The notes below the pieces were generated by a model. It was not told the origin of the DNA. It ran no database searches and saw only the letters and a program-made list of their open reading frames with translations. The translations under genes and the position numbers were made by a program. This document shows, in pieces, positions 1-8,762 of a stretch of 64,000 nt of DNA (position 1 is its first letter; every line of letters begins with the position of its first letter). This DNA is from Paraburkholderia domus (GTDB lineage: Bacteria; Pseudomonadota; Gammaproteobacteria; Burkholderiales; Burkholderiaceae). The stretch lies in assembly GCF_905220705.1 (NCBI RefSeq), contig NZ_CAJNAT010000024.1, positions 1-64,000 on the forward strand, given 5' to 3'.

Positions 1-32
1 CCACCCGTCGTGAACGTCTGATCCGTGCGCAT
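1..32 (-). CDS. Possible 5' end of a gene cut by the window edge
   Basis: Reading leftward, an ATG at 30-32 opens a frame beginning MRTDQTFTTG that runs off the edge. It is preceded by a strong ribosome binding site (AAAGGAG, about 8-9 bases upstream on the minus strand). Only ten residues are visible, so the product cannot be named. The good Shine-Dalgarno spacing is the only evidence that it is a real start. Confidence 0.4.
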   Translation of the reverse strand, partial: MRTDQTFTTG

Positions 33-549
33 GATGCTCTCTCCTTTGAACAGGACTCGACACGCTGATTTTACGTATCAGTTCGTCGACGTCCCCTGCT
101 CATAGGATCTGCCCGCCTTTCACAGCTCAGCCTGTTACAGATCAGATGCGGTGTTCGTCCACCGCAACAGGCAGCGAACGCCCCTCAACGACCCACTGCC
201 GCCGGTCGAACCTTCGTCCCTCAAGGGCAACTTACTGGATGACAACGGTCATCCATGTCGGCGCATTGGCCGACAGGTACGCTCGAGGGTGGCTCGACGT
301 GCACCCGTTGCGCGGGGTGGTGACCACGCAGGACGAATCCGGGACCATCCATTATCCACTGGAACAATAATTTTCTTGCGGCCTGGCGCGTTACCTCTAC
401 TCTGGAAAGGTGTGTTATTTGCTCATGGCCGCCAAACCATTCGCAAAGAGAGTTGTGACGAAATAAGGGGTGAGCATTTCAGAGTTGTCGGGATAAATCT
501 CATCCGTTGTTGGAGCAACTGCCCGATGAGATGTGGATCGGAGGAATTC
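33..549. other. Intergenic stretch, nothing recognised
   Basis: About 500 bases between the possible leftward gene and the next supported gene. Open frames here lack ribosome binding sites and resemble no family I know. The leftmost 60 bases presumably hold the leader of the leftward gene. Confidence 0.5.
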
Positions 550-1071
550 ATGGCGTTGGTCAAATGCAAGGAATTCGGGAGCGAGGCTCGCAGCAAGCCG
601 ACGAAGTGCGTCAAGTATGGCGCGCCCGGGGTAAAGCAGCAGACCGGCGCGGGAAAGATAAGGGGCGGCTTAGGGATTCTTATAGTCGGATCGTTGATCA
701 GCGGGTGTTGTGTTTCGACCTATGGCGCCAAAGATGGCCACGACCCGATGAATCAAGCCCAGTCGTGCTGCAAGGACGACCTCCAATGTCTCGCAGAGAA
801 AGCGATCGTTGCGGCCGACACCTATTGCAAGGATCCGATCGAGCGACTTGCGACGCACGCTGTGAGATGGACTGAGGCACCCAACGAGATGAAATTCAGT
901 TACTTTCGCTGGACCGATCAGCCGGGCGGTGCGATCACATACGTTGGCGATAAGGCCGAGTTCCGGAACGACGTCGGCACCTATACGCCGATCATTTACC
1001 AATGCGACCTTGCCAGTGATGGTCAGACAGTGCTTGCCGTCGGTGCGACCGCTGGCAGGTTGCCGCGCTGA
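550..1071 (+). CDS. Small membrane protein with a degenerate N-terminal zinc ribbon
   Basis: A 173-residue protein. The ATG at 550 has GGAGG six bases upstream, which decides it over the far upstream ATG of the same frame. The N-terminus MALVKCKEFGSEARSKPTK strongly resembles the zinc-ribbon head MALVKCKECGxE..CPKCGAP found on many small bacterial membrane proteins. Here the second cysteine of each knuckle is replaced: CKEC became CKEF and CPKC became CVKY. One hydrophobic segment follows at about residues 40-53 (GGLGILIVGSLISG), then a Cys-rich soluble tail (CC at about 54-55, CCKDDLQC further on). Expected location is the inner membrane with the tail outside. Function is unknown. It stands alone with no operon partners. 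Confidence 0.6.
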   Translation: MALVKCKEFGSEARSKPTKCVKYGAPGVKQQTGAGKIRGGLGILIVGSLISGCCVSTYGAKDGHDPMNQAQSCCKDDLQCLAEKAIVAADTYCKDPIERLATHAVRWTEAPNEMKFSYFRWTDQPGGAITYVGDKAEFRNDVGTYTPIIYQCDLASDGQTVLAVGATAGRLPR

Positions 1072-2174
1072 CGACGTCCGGATCCAACCAGCGAATTGAA
1101 TCATCCCACTCGGTCGTACGTACACGCTTAACATCGTTCACTGCTGCGGAAAGCGCTATCGGGAACTGGATTAAGTATTGACTTGAATCGGTCATCCCGC
1201 ATTCCGTACTCCCGGACGACACCACGGGCATAGTCAGAGCGCGAAGGTCCGCTTTCTCGTTCCGAATTGATAATCATCTGAAAGGCCTCCTGGCCGCCCC
1301 AGAGAAAGTGGTCGCACTGAGTCGGATGACGACCGACCCAGGTCGACCCACAACCGTCACTGGAACCGGCACTAGGTCAATGGCCGCTTCCGCGGTCCAA
1401 CGGCCTTTCCATTTCCGTTTCTTCGGGCAGGTCCCCTTCAGGTTTATTCAACGCCTGCCCGCACGCGCCGTCGCGCGCCGCCGAACCAGCGGACATGGGG
1501 TGGCGTCGAACAAACCTCAAGACAACGTGCCGGCTACCGCAAACGTGCGGATGGCTTTGGCAGAGTATTGCGGAGCTACGAGCGGTCATGCTGCCGGGTG
1601 TCTGGAACATTGTTGGCGTTATGCTGACGGGCCGAAGAATAACTAAGCGATCTTGTTTTGCTATTTCGGTCAGGTATGGGCAGCGCGGAATCTCTCTTGA
1701 ACTCACGCGCTTCCCGATTGGTAGCGCGCCGCGTTTTGAGCGCGTACGGTTATCCCGGCTTCAGATTAAACCTCGCGCAAGAGCTCCGCTATAGGACTTT
1801 GGTCTCATATGCCCACGGGCAGCGGGATCATTTGGCCCGTCACCCGTCGGCTACGCCCCACATATCGGCCTCGACCAGCCTGTGTCGCAGTCCTGGTTCG
1901 GTCGCGGCAATTCTCGACACCTTCTTGAATACATCGGAGCTAACGAATCTGACATTTAGTCTTCGTATTTAATCGCATGGCATGTTGGCACGCGGCAACA
2001 ACGTGCTGTTTGTATTGTTCGTTTGAATTGGAAAGGGTCAATAATTGATTGCATCTTGAGATGAATAAAACGGTGAGCAGTTGGAGACGAATTTACGAAA
2101 CAATTAAGGGTGCGAATCTATATGTGTACGAGTTCGAGGGAATGAATTGCACGACTATTTACTGGAGTTCGGTC
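1072..2174. other. Long intergenic region upstream of a porin gene
   Basis: About 1.1 kb with no coding frame I can support. Short open frames on both strands have no ribosome binding sites and no recognisable sequence. The last 200 bases are noticeably AT-rich compared with the surroundings and probably carry the porin promoter and leader. I see no clear insertion sequence ends or tRNA. Confidence 0.5.
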
Positions 2175-3311
2175 ATGAAAAAAACCCTTATCGCTGCTGC
2201 ATTGGCGGGCGTGCTTGCAAGTACTGCACACGCGCAGAGCAGCGTCACGTTATACGGCCTGATCGATGTCGGCATTACCTACACGAACAGCCAGCTCACA
2301 AGCAAAGGCGGTCACAGCAACGTGCAGCTGACGAGCGGCTCGGTGGATGGCAGCCGTTGGGGCTTGCGCGGAGCTGAAGACCTGGGCGGCGGCCTCAAGG
2401 CAATTTTCACTTTGGAGAACGGCTTTAACGTGAACGACGGAACGCTGGGACAGGGTGGTCGTGAGTTTGGCCGTCAGGCTTTTGTCGGCCTGTCGAGCGT
2501 CGATTTTGGTACTGTCACGTTGGGCCGGCAGTACGACAGCATGGTGGATTATGTAGGGCCGCTGGCGCTGACTGGCACGCAGTATGGCGGGACGCACTTC
2601 GCCCACCCGTTCAATAACGACGATCTGAACAACAACTCTTTCTCCATCAACAATTCGATCAAGTACCAAAGTGCGAACTACGCTGGGTTCCAATTCGGGG
2701 GTCTGTACGGATTTTCCAATGACGCGGGCGCATTCGCAAATAACCGTGCATACAGTGTGGGCGCTTCCTACAGCTGGGGCCCCCTTAATTTTGCCGCCGG
2801 GTACCTGCATCTGAACAACAGCGCGGTTTCGCGACTATCGCCGAACTTCAATGCCAATGGAGCCGTGACGGATGACCAGCCGTTGGTCGCCGCCCGGCAG
2901 CAAACGTGGGGTGGTGGCGTGAACTATGCATTCGGCCCGGCAGTCGTCGGTTTCGTGTACACGCAGACCAACCTCACGGAGGTCTTCCAGACCGGGGTAG
3001 GCACACATTTCCAGAACTTTGAAGGCAACGCGCGTTATGCGTTGACACCGGCACTCACTTTGGCTGGCGCTTATACGTACTCGCGGGGAGGGAGTAGCGC
3101 CGGGAGCGGCACTCCGCACTGGAATCAGGTGAACCTGATGACCGATTACAACCTGTCCAAACGCACTGACGTATATCTGCAGGGCGTCTACCAGAATGTC
3201 AGTACGAGCCAAAACTCCGTTCTCGGCGTGGCTTTCATCAACGGACTCAGTGCGCCGTCATCCACCAACAACCAGGTCGAAGTAACGGTGGGGTTGCGAC
3301 ACCGCTTCTAA
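2175..3311 (+). CDS. Gram-negative trimeric porin (Burkholderia OpcP/Omp38 type)
   Basis: A 378-residue outer-membrane porin. The start at 2175 gives a classic signal peptide, MKKTLIAAALAGVLASTAHA, cleaved before QSSVTLYGLIDVG, the hallmark mature N-terminus of this beta-barrel family. The protein ends in a phenylalanine-terminated final strand (VGLRHRF), the outer-membrane assembly signal. PEFGRQA-like and TLGRQYD turns near residues 100-120 match the family. It should form a general diffusion channel for small hydrophilic solutes. It is monocistronic, with AT-rich DNA upstream. The frame is open farther upstream, but those codons would precede the signal peptide. Confidence 0.92.
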   Translation: MKKTLIAAALAGVLASTAHAQSSVTLYGLIDVGITYTNSQLTSKGGHSNVQLTSGSVDGSRWGLRGAEDLGGGLKAIFTLENGFNVNDGTLGQGGREFGRQAFVGLSSVDFGTVTLGRQYDSMVDYVGPLALTGTQYGGTHFAHPFNNDDLNNNSFSINNSIKYQSANYAGFQFGGLYGFSNDAGAFANNRAYSVGASYSWGPLNFAAGYLHLNNSAVSRLSPNFNANGAVTDDQPLVAARQQTWGGGVNYAFGPAVVGFVYTQTNLTEVFQTGVGTHFQNFEGNARYALTPALTLAGAYTYSRGGSSAGSGTPHWNQVNLMTDYNLSKRTDVYLQGVYQNVSTSQNSVLGVAFINGLSAPSSTNNQVEVTVGLRHRF

Positions 3312-3482
3312 AGCCAGAAGCAAAAAAACCAACCGCCGAGCCTGCAAAGAGCCACTAATTCGACAGCGACAAATATGGCGAACTGAGCGGAGTCGGCGGA
3401 AACGGCTGCAAGACTGTCCGCTTGCTAAAGCTATACCTCACATACACCGTGACGAGCCACTCGCGGGGCACGTCAAAGTCAT

Positions 3483-3689
3483 TCAGAATTGAAGTTGATG
3501 TGATTCGCGCCGCTCGCGTTTAGGTATGGGGGTCTTCGGGGGAAACATTTCGAGACGCGTCCGGTACGTGTGACCACACGTCACGTCGTCACATTGAAAG
3601 TCGATCATCCAAGACATGGCTGACTCTTTTTCCATCGCGCGAGCGATGCCGCGCGCGCCACAGTGCGGGCAGGCAATAGTGAACCTCAC
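3483..3689 (-). CDS. Ogr/Delta-like zinc finger protein
   Basis: A GTG at 3689 begins a 68-residue protein, MRFTIACPHCGARGIARAME, with the Cx2C...Cx4C spacing (CPHC and CDDVTC) of the Ogr/Delta family. Those are P2-type phage activators of late transcription that bind zinc and contact RNA polymerase. A host-adapted relative is possible. The same frame is open back to 3956 and would give a 157-residue protein with a basic RRRGRPTK stretch, but that part overlaps the DUF1488 gene in another frame. I prefer the short form because phage Ogr proteins are about 70 residues, although no good ribosome site precedes the GTG. Confidence 0.55.
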   Translation of the reverse strand: MRFTIACPHCGARGIARAMEKESAMSWMIDFQCDDVTCGHTYRTRLEMFPPKTPIPKRERRESHQLQF

Positions 3690-3765
3690 GCCGCGCTCGC
3701 CCGTGTCATCGTCGTGCGCGCGTTGACTGCGTCGCCAAGCGTCAGCGACGGCCGCACTTCGAGGC

Positions 3766-4113
3766 TCAACGAAGCGTTTGACTTCGTCCCACAGCGAGAC
3801 CGGAAGATACCGGCTGACACGCGCGTAAGTAATTTTCGTTGGGCGACCGCGACGACGCGACGATGCGGCTGCGACCGTTTTCAAACGTCCTGAATGTGCG
3901 CGTTGCGTCCGCGTCGCGCGGCAGCCAGAAGTGTTCTTCGAGTGCTTTACGTGCAACCGCGCCGTCGACCTCGCGCCCGCTGATCGACAGCATGAAAATC
4001 ACAACGCGTCCGTCCGGCGAGACGGCGGTTTCTGATCCAGCCAAGACCCGAACGGCCAGCTTCTTGCGCTCACTCCCAGGCAGCTCCGCTGCCGCGCCAG
4101 ATGATCGACTCAT
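3766..4113 (-). CDS. DUF1488-like protein
   Basis: A 115-residue protein. The core pattern, SPDGRVVIFMLSISGREVD followed by ARKALEEHF and a helix FENGRSRIV, fits the DUF1488 family of small proteins of unknown function that are common in Burkholderia. The expected family C-terminus after that helix is not recognisable. The last 30 residues (RACQPVSSGLAVGRSQTLR) look out of frame, so the 3' end may be frameshifted. The start at 4113 was chosen because the family core begins soon after it; no strong ribosome site is seen. It lies just upstream of the Ogr/Delta-like gene, with which it could be co-transcribed. Confidence 0.5.
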   Translation of the reverse strand: MSRSSGAAAELPGSERKKLAVRVLAGSETAVSPDGRVVIFMLSISGREVDGAVARKALEEHFWLPRDADATRTFRTFENGRSRIVASSRSPNENYLRACQPVSSGLAVGRSQTLR

Positions 4114-4465
4114 GCACGCACCACGACTGAAAAAATGGGCTGCCATTATCGACCATCGCGACTTCATCCGGCGCCGCGCGTGTGACCCTCAACTGAACCA
4201 CGCCGAGATTTGTCGTGCCCTTGTTCCAGCCTCAATCCCACCTCCAAACGGTCAGAAATGCGGAACACCGGCCGTCTCGCGGGGGCCTGACCGGCGCGGC
4301 CATGATGCTGGGACGCCCCCCCCAGAGCGCAACACAAGGTGCGAGGACGCCATGCTGCGACAGATTGTCACCCATTGCTTACCCAGTAATGCCCGAATCT
4401 GCTGCTGTTTTTGATTCCCGAACGGCTCGATGATCAATGCAACCCAGATCAACCGGAGCCGAACC

Positions 4466-4669
4466 ATGGAATTCCTTCGCCTCACTCGCATCGTTCTTTC
4501 AAGCTTCTTCGGTGTGCGCAAGCGCGCATCGCATGAAGCCGACTTTGCCAATATCAACATTGTCCTACTGCCGTTTGTGGCCGTATTCCTGGCGGCCTGC
4601 ATTGGCGCGATCATCTTCGGCGTGGTGCACCTCGTCGCGCATTCGGCCAGCACGATGCAAGGCCTCTGA
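4466..4669 (+). CDS. DUF2970 small membrane protein, sulfite reductase operon
   Basis: A 67-residue protein, MEFLRLTRIVLSSFFGVRKR, then a single long hydrophobic helix (VLLPFVAVFLAACIGAIIFG). The motif FFGVRKR plus one transmembrane segment is typical of DUF2970, a family that sits ahead of cysI in beta-proteobacteria. GGAG precedes the ATG at 4466; an in-frame ATG at 4430 is possible but less supported. It ends 15 bases before cysI and is evidently its operon partner. Function is unknown; membrane association of sulfur assimilation is only a guess. Confidence 0.8.
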   Translation: MEFLRLTRIVLSSFFGVRKRASHEADFANINIVLLPFVAVFLAACIGAIIFGVVHLVAHSASTMQGL

Positions 4670-4684
4670 ACGCGGGAGCGCACT

Positions 4685-6346
4685 GTGTACGAATACGACA
4701 ACATTGATCGGACGCTCGTTCTTGAGCGCGTCGAGCAGTTCCGCGATCAGGTCGCTCGGCGGATGTCCGGGGAGCTGAGCGAAGAAGAATTCTTGCCACT
4801 GCGTCTGCAGAATGGCCTCTACATGCAGAAGCACGCGTACATGCTGCGCGTCGCCATTCCCTATGGCACGCTGTCGGCCAATCAGCTCCGCAAGCTCGCC
4901 CACATCGCACGCACGTATGACAGAGGGTACGGCCACTTCACGACCCGGCAGAACATCCAGTTCAACTGGATCAAGCTCAAGGAGACGCCGACGATCCTCG
5001 AAGAGCTGGCGACGGTTAACATGCACGCGATCCAGACGTCCGGCAATTGCGTGCGCAACATTACCACCGAGCAGTTCGCCGGTGTCGCGGCTGACGAGAT
5101 TCTCGACCCCCGGCCGCTCGCCGAAATCCTGCGACAGTGGTCAACGCTGAATCCCGAATTCGCCTACCTGCCACGCAAGTTCAAGATTGCGATTTCGTCA
5201 TCCGCGAAGGACCGGGCCGCCGTGCGTATGCACGATATCGGCATCTATGTGTACCGTGACGCCGATGGTCAATTGATGCTGCGCGTTTTCGCCGGCGGTG
5301 GACTCGGGCGCACGCCAATCCTCAATTCGTTGCTGCGCGAAGACCTGCCGTGGCAGCACATGCTTACCTACGTCGAGTCGGTCCTGCGCGTGTACAACCG
5401 CTACGGCCGCCGCGACAACAAGTACAAGGCCCGCATCAAGATTCTCGTGCGCGAACTCGGTATTGAGCGCTTTGCGAGCGAGGTCGAAGAAGAATGGGCG
5501 CATGTCAAGGATGGGCCCGGCACACTGACGGTCGCGGAATACGAGCGCGTCACCACCCATTTCCGCGCGCCGGCATACGATCCGGAGGCAGGACGTGACG
5601 ACTTGTTTCTCGACCATGTGTTGTCCACCGAGCCCGAGTTCGCACGATGGGCACGCCGCAATGTTCGGCCACACAAGGTCCCCGGCTATGCGTCCGTTGT
5701 CATCTCAACGAAGCCGGGACTTGCCATGCCACCGGGCGATGTCACGGCTGACCAGATGGACGTTATCGCGAACTGCTCGGAATGGTTCGGCCACCAGGAG
5801 GTCCGCGTCGCGCATGAACAGAACCTCATCCTGCCTGATGTGGAGATGTCGGATCTGTACCAGCTATGGCTCGCGCTCGATACCGTCGGGCTTGCAACAC
5901 CGAACATCGGCCTGATCACCGACATCGTTTCGTGTCCCGGCGGCGACTACTGCTCGCTCGCGAATGCGAAATCCATTCCGATCGCGCAGGCGATCCAGCA
6001 GCGTTTTGACGACTTCGATTTCGTGCATGATCTCGGCGAGATCTCGTTGAATATTTCAGGCTGTATTAACGCTTGCGGCCACCACCACATGGGCAATATC
6101 GGCGTCCTCGGCGTCGACAAGCAGGGCGAGGAGTGGTATCAGGTGACGCTAGGCGGGGCACAGGGCAAGGATGCCGCAATCGGAACCGTGATCGGCCCGT
6201 CCTTCAAAGGCGAACAGATGCCAGACGTCGTGGAACGTATTGTCGAGGTCTTCCAGCACGCGCGCCACGCTGACGAATCGTTCAGTGAGGTAATCGCGCG
6301 CCTCGGCATCACACCGTTCAAGGAGCGCGTTTATGCAGACCACTGA
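4685..6346 (+). CDS. cysI: Nitrite/sulfite reductase hemoprotein
   Basis: A 553-residue siroheme/[4Fe-4S] reductase starting with GTG at 4685, with GGGAG upstream. It has the two-repeat layout of the family. The first half carries the substrate-binding YGHFTTRQNIQFNWI and GNCVRNIT motifs. The second half carries the cluster/siroheme cysteines as CPGGDYC (Cx5C) and CINAC (Cx3C), followed by GHHHMGNIGVLGVDK. It reduces sulfite to sulfide for cysteine biosynthesis; no flavoprotein CysJ is encoded nearby, so the electron donor is probably ferredoxin or comes from elsewhere. Its last 14 bases overlap the DUF934 gene. No cysH, cysD or cysN follows, unlike the longer operon often seen in Burkholderia. 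Confidence 0.93.
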   Translation: MYEYDNIDRTLVLERVEQFRDQVARRMSGELSEEEFLPLRLQNGLYMQKHAYMLRVAIPYGTLSANQLRKLAHIARTYDRGYGHFTTRQNIQFNWIKLKETPTILEELATVNMHAIQTSGNCVRNITTEQFAGVAADEILDPRPLAEILRQWSTLNPEFAYLPRKFKIAISSSAKDRAAVRMHDIGIYVYRDADGQLMLRVFAGGGLGRTPILNSLLREDLPWQHMLTYVESVLRVYNRYGRRDNKYKARIKILVRELGIERFASEVEEEWAHVKDGPGTLTVAEYERVTTHFRAPAYDPEAGRDDLFLDHVLSTEPEFARWARRNVRPHKVPGYASVVISTKPGLAMPPGDVTADQMDVIANCSEWFGHQEVRVAHEQNLILPDVEMSDLYQLWLALDTVGLATPNIGLITDIVSCPGGDYCSLANAKSIPIAQAIQQRFDDFDFVHDLGEISLNISGCINACGHHHMGNIGVLGVDKQGEEWYQVTLGGAQGKDAAIGTVIGPSFKGEQMPDVVERIVEVFQHARHADESFSEVIARLGITPFKERVYADH

Positions 6347-6884
6347 AGTTACCGACTTCACGCGGCCTCGCGTCATTCACCTGTCCGGAAACACGCCGGT
6401 CGTCGTCGACGATCTGTGGACGATTGTGCGAGACGAGGCCGACGCACGGCAACGCATCCAGACGCGCGGCGAGGCATTGAAGCACGTGGTGCTGCCGGTG
6501 AATGTCTACCTGGAAGCCCAGCAGTTCGACGCCAGCACGCTCGCCGCGACCGGCGCATGGATTCCGCCGCACGCCGACTTCGAACTGTGGGCCCCCAACC
6601 TCCAGGGTGCGCCCATGATTGCGGTCGACTTCCCTTCGTTCCGGGACGGTCGCGGTTTCAGTATTGCCGTGATGCTCCGGACGCGCTATGGCTACCGCGG
6701 CGAACTCCGTGCGATCGGCGACGTGTTGCGCGACCAGCTTGAATACATGCGGCGCTGCGGATTCAATGCGTTTGGGGTGCGTCCAGACAAGAGCATCACT
6801 GATGCCCTTAAAGGCTTCAGCGAGATCACCGTGCGCTACCAGGGCGACGCTAACGATCCAACGCCGCTGTTCCGGCGCCGGTAA
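6333..6884 (+). CDS. DUF934 protein, sulfite reductase accessory
   Basis: A 183-residue protein of the DUF934 family, recognised by the C-terminal motif FGVRPDKSITDALKGFSEI and the central SFRDGRGFSIA. Members nearly always follow cysI in proteobacteria and are annotated as probable oxidoreductases of sulfite reduction, without direct biochemistry that I know of. The start ATG overlaps the end of cysI by 14 bases, which implies translational coupling. The gene ends the operon and faces a convergent regulator gene. Confidence 0.88.
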   Translation: MQTTEVTDFTRPRVIHLSGNTPVVVDDLWTIVRDEADARQRIQTRGEALKHVVLPVNVYLEAQQFDASTLAATGAWIPPHADFELWAPNLQGAPMIAVDFPSFRDGRGFSIAVMLRTRYGYRGELRAIGDVLRDQLEYMRRCGFNAFGVRPDKSITDALKGFSEITVRYQGDANDPTPLFRRR

Positions 6885-6917
6885 CCGGACCGGTTGGCCT
6901 CGAGCTCGGCAGCCCTC

Positions 6918-6943
6918 CGCCAACGTCGCTTTTACGGTTGGCG
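6918..6943. terminator. Weak hairpin between convergent genes
   Basis: Arms CGCCAAC (6918-6924) and GTTGGCG (6937-6943) flank a 12-base loop between the convergent DUF934 gene and MocR-type gene. There is no U-tract after the stem, so intrinsic termination is uncertain. Confidence 0.3.
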
Positions 6944-6963
6944 ACAGGTGGCCGGCTGGAGGA

Positions 6964-8391
6964 TCAGATGCCGCCGCGCACGGCCGGGTCGTCGAGAATC
7001 TCGGCGAGAGCTCGTATGGCGTCATCAATCTGGACACTCCATGGATGCCCAAAGTTGATACGGACGCAATTCTGGAACGCGTGCGTGGCGGAGAAAATCG
7101 GGCCGGGCGCGATGCTGATGCCGTGACTGATCGCGAGCCGGTGAAGGGCCATCGCGTCGACGGCGTCAGGCAATTGCAGCCAGAGAAAGTAGCCGCCGGC
7201 TGGCGTCACCCAACGGACCTCACGCGGCAAGTGACGTCTGAGCGCCACTTCCATGGATGCCAGTTGGGTCTGCATCGCCGCCCGCAGTTTCCGCAAGTGG
7301 CGATCGTAGCCGCCGTGCTCAAGATAGTCCGCGATGCCTGCCTGCGCAGGACTGCTGGCCGACAGTGTGGTCATCAGCTTGAGCCGCTGCACGCGATCAG
7401 CGTACCGGCCCGCCGTCGCCCAGCCGATGCGGTACCCTGGCGCCAGCGTCTTCGAAAACGAACTGCAGTGCATAACCAGACCTTTCTTGTCGAAAGCCTT
7501 CGCTGGCAGGGGGCGGTCACGGCTGAAGTGCAACTCCTGATAGACGTCGTCCTCGATCAGCGGCACATCGCGTTCAGCGAGCATGTCGACGAGCGCCTTC
7601 TTTTTCTCGTTGGAAAGCGATACGCCGGTCGGATTCTGGAAGTTCGTCATGAACCAGCAGGCGCGGATCGGATGCTTGTCGAGCGCTGCGGCCAGCGCGT
7701 CGAGGTCGAGGCCTGTGACCGGGTGGACCGGAATCTCGACCGCCCGCAGATCGAGACGCTCGATTGCCTGCAGAGCCGCGTAGAACCCCGGAGATTCGAC
7801 AGCCACAACATCGCCCGGTCGGGTTACCGCTGTCAGGCACAGGTTGAGCGCTTCGAGCGCGCCATTGGTGACGATGACCTCGTCGGCCGACACCGACATC
7901 CCGGTAGCAACGTACCGCAGGCCGATCTGGCGGCGCAGCTGATCGTTGCCGGGCGGAAGATCCGCGACCGTGCTCCATGGGCTGAGCGCGCGCGTGCCTT
8001 GGGCCAGCGATTTGAGCAGGCGCGCCGATGGGAACAGTAAAGGCGAGGGAAAGGCCGAACCGAGTGGCACGATTCCCGGGTGCTTGGCTGCGTCGAGCAC
8101 CGAGAAAACCAGGTCGCTAATATCGACGCGCGTCGATTCAGCGGGCGCCGATGCGCTCTGCAAAGCACCAGGTTTGACCGACGCGCCCGGTGTGACGAAA
8201 TAGCCCGAACGCTCCTCGGCGCGGACAAGTCCCCATTCCTCGAGCAGGTAGTAAGCGCGAAAAACGGTCGACTGGCTAACACCCCATTGCGCGATAATCT
8301 GGCGCAGCGATGGCAGTCGCGAACCGATGGGAATCTGGCCGGACCGTATGCCATCGGCCAGCGAGTTAGCGAGAGCCTCGTAGCGTTTCAT
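6964..8391 (-). CDS. MocR-type GntR/aminotransferase regulator
   Basis: A 475-residue protein. The N-terminal winged helix (about residues 1-75: LADGIRSGQIPIGSRLPSLR, then ...WGVSQSTVFRAYYLLEEWG) is GntR type. The rest is a fold-type I aminotransferase domain with the PLP lysine in SSFSKTLAPGYRIGW. This is the MocR/PdxR architecture, in which PLP or an amino compound modulates DNA binding. The start at 8391 places the wHTH at the N-terminus; the frame is open farther upstream. No metabolic gene is divergently adjacent, so its target is not evident. It is the first of two MocR regulators in the window and is clearly different in sequence from the second. Confidence 0.88.
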   Translation of the reverse strand: MKRYEALANSLADGIRSGQIPIGSRLPSLRQIIAQWGVSQSTVFRAYYLLEEWGLVRAEERSGYFVTPGASVKPGALQSASAPAESTRVDISDLVFSVLDAAKHPGIVPLGSAFPSPLLFPSARLLKSLAQGTRALSPWSTVADLPPGNDQLRRQIGLRYVATGMSVSADEVIVTNGALEALNLCLTAVTRPGDVVAVESPGFYAALQAIERLDLRAVEIPVHPVTGLDLDALAAALDKHPIRACWFMTNFQNPTGVSLSNEKKKALVDMLAERDVPLIEDDVYQELHFSRDRPLPAKAFDKKGLVMHCSSFSKTLAPGYRIGWATAGRYADRVQRLKLMTTLSASSPAQAGIADYLEHGGYDRHLRKLRAAMQTQLASMEVALRRHLPREVRWVTPAGGYFLWLQLPDAVDAMALHRLAISHGISIAPGPIFSATHAFQNCVRINFGHPWSVQIDDAIRALAEILDDPAVRGGI

Positions 8392-8762
8392 GGTGGGTTT
8401 TCTTGAATGTTTGCCCCATGTTAGATCGACATCGCCGGCTAGCACGAAAATCGTCTCCTCCATTGCTGCCACTCACCACACTCGTGAGCACGCGCCAGAG
8501 TCGTTTCAACGGTGTATTCGACGATCCTGAACTGCTCTGCCGGGCAACTTCCGAAGTTACGCGAACACCCCGCCAACGTAACCGCGCCATGACCGATTGC
8601 AGTACTGCAGTCCTTCGCCTTCTCACACGCACCCAAGCGACAGTGCAGCACATTAACAAAGAACCACGCTTGAGCTTGAGCTTGAGCTTAACGGGAAAGC
8701 CCTTATAGTCGCCTCAGGCTGCGGCCGGGCCGTTCAGGCTACTGCGATTGCGGTGGACACGC
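8392..8762. other. Intergenic region with a short hexamer repeat
   Basis: About 370 bases between the start of the MocR gene and the end of the mutase gene. It should hold the MocR promoter and the terminator of the long minus-strand operon, but I find no clear hairpin. Near 8668-8690 the hexamer GCTTGA is repeated about three times in tandem. No coding frame is supported. Confidence 0.5.

Noticed and set aside
146..370. 74-codon frame near the left end
   Set aside because: No ribosome site, no recognisable motif, and overlaps another equally unsupported frame.
6688..8040. 450-codon open frame on the plus strand
   Set aside because: Antisense shadow of the MocR regulator; no family resemblance and no ribosome site. 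High GC opens such frames.
8668..8690. GCTTGA hexamer repeats considered as CRISPR or satellite
   Set aside because: Only three short units with no spacers; far too short for a CRISPR array.
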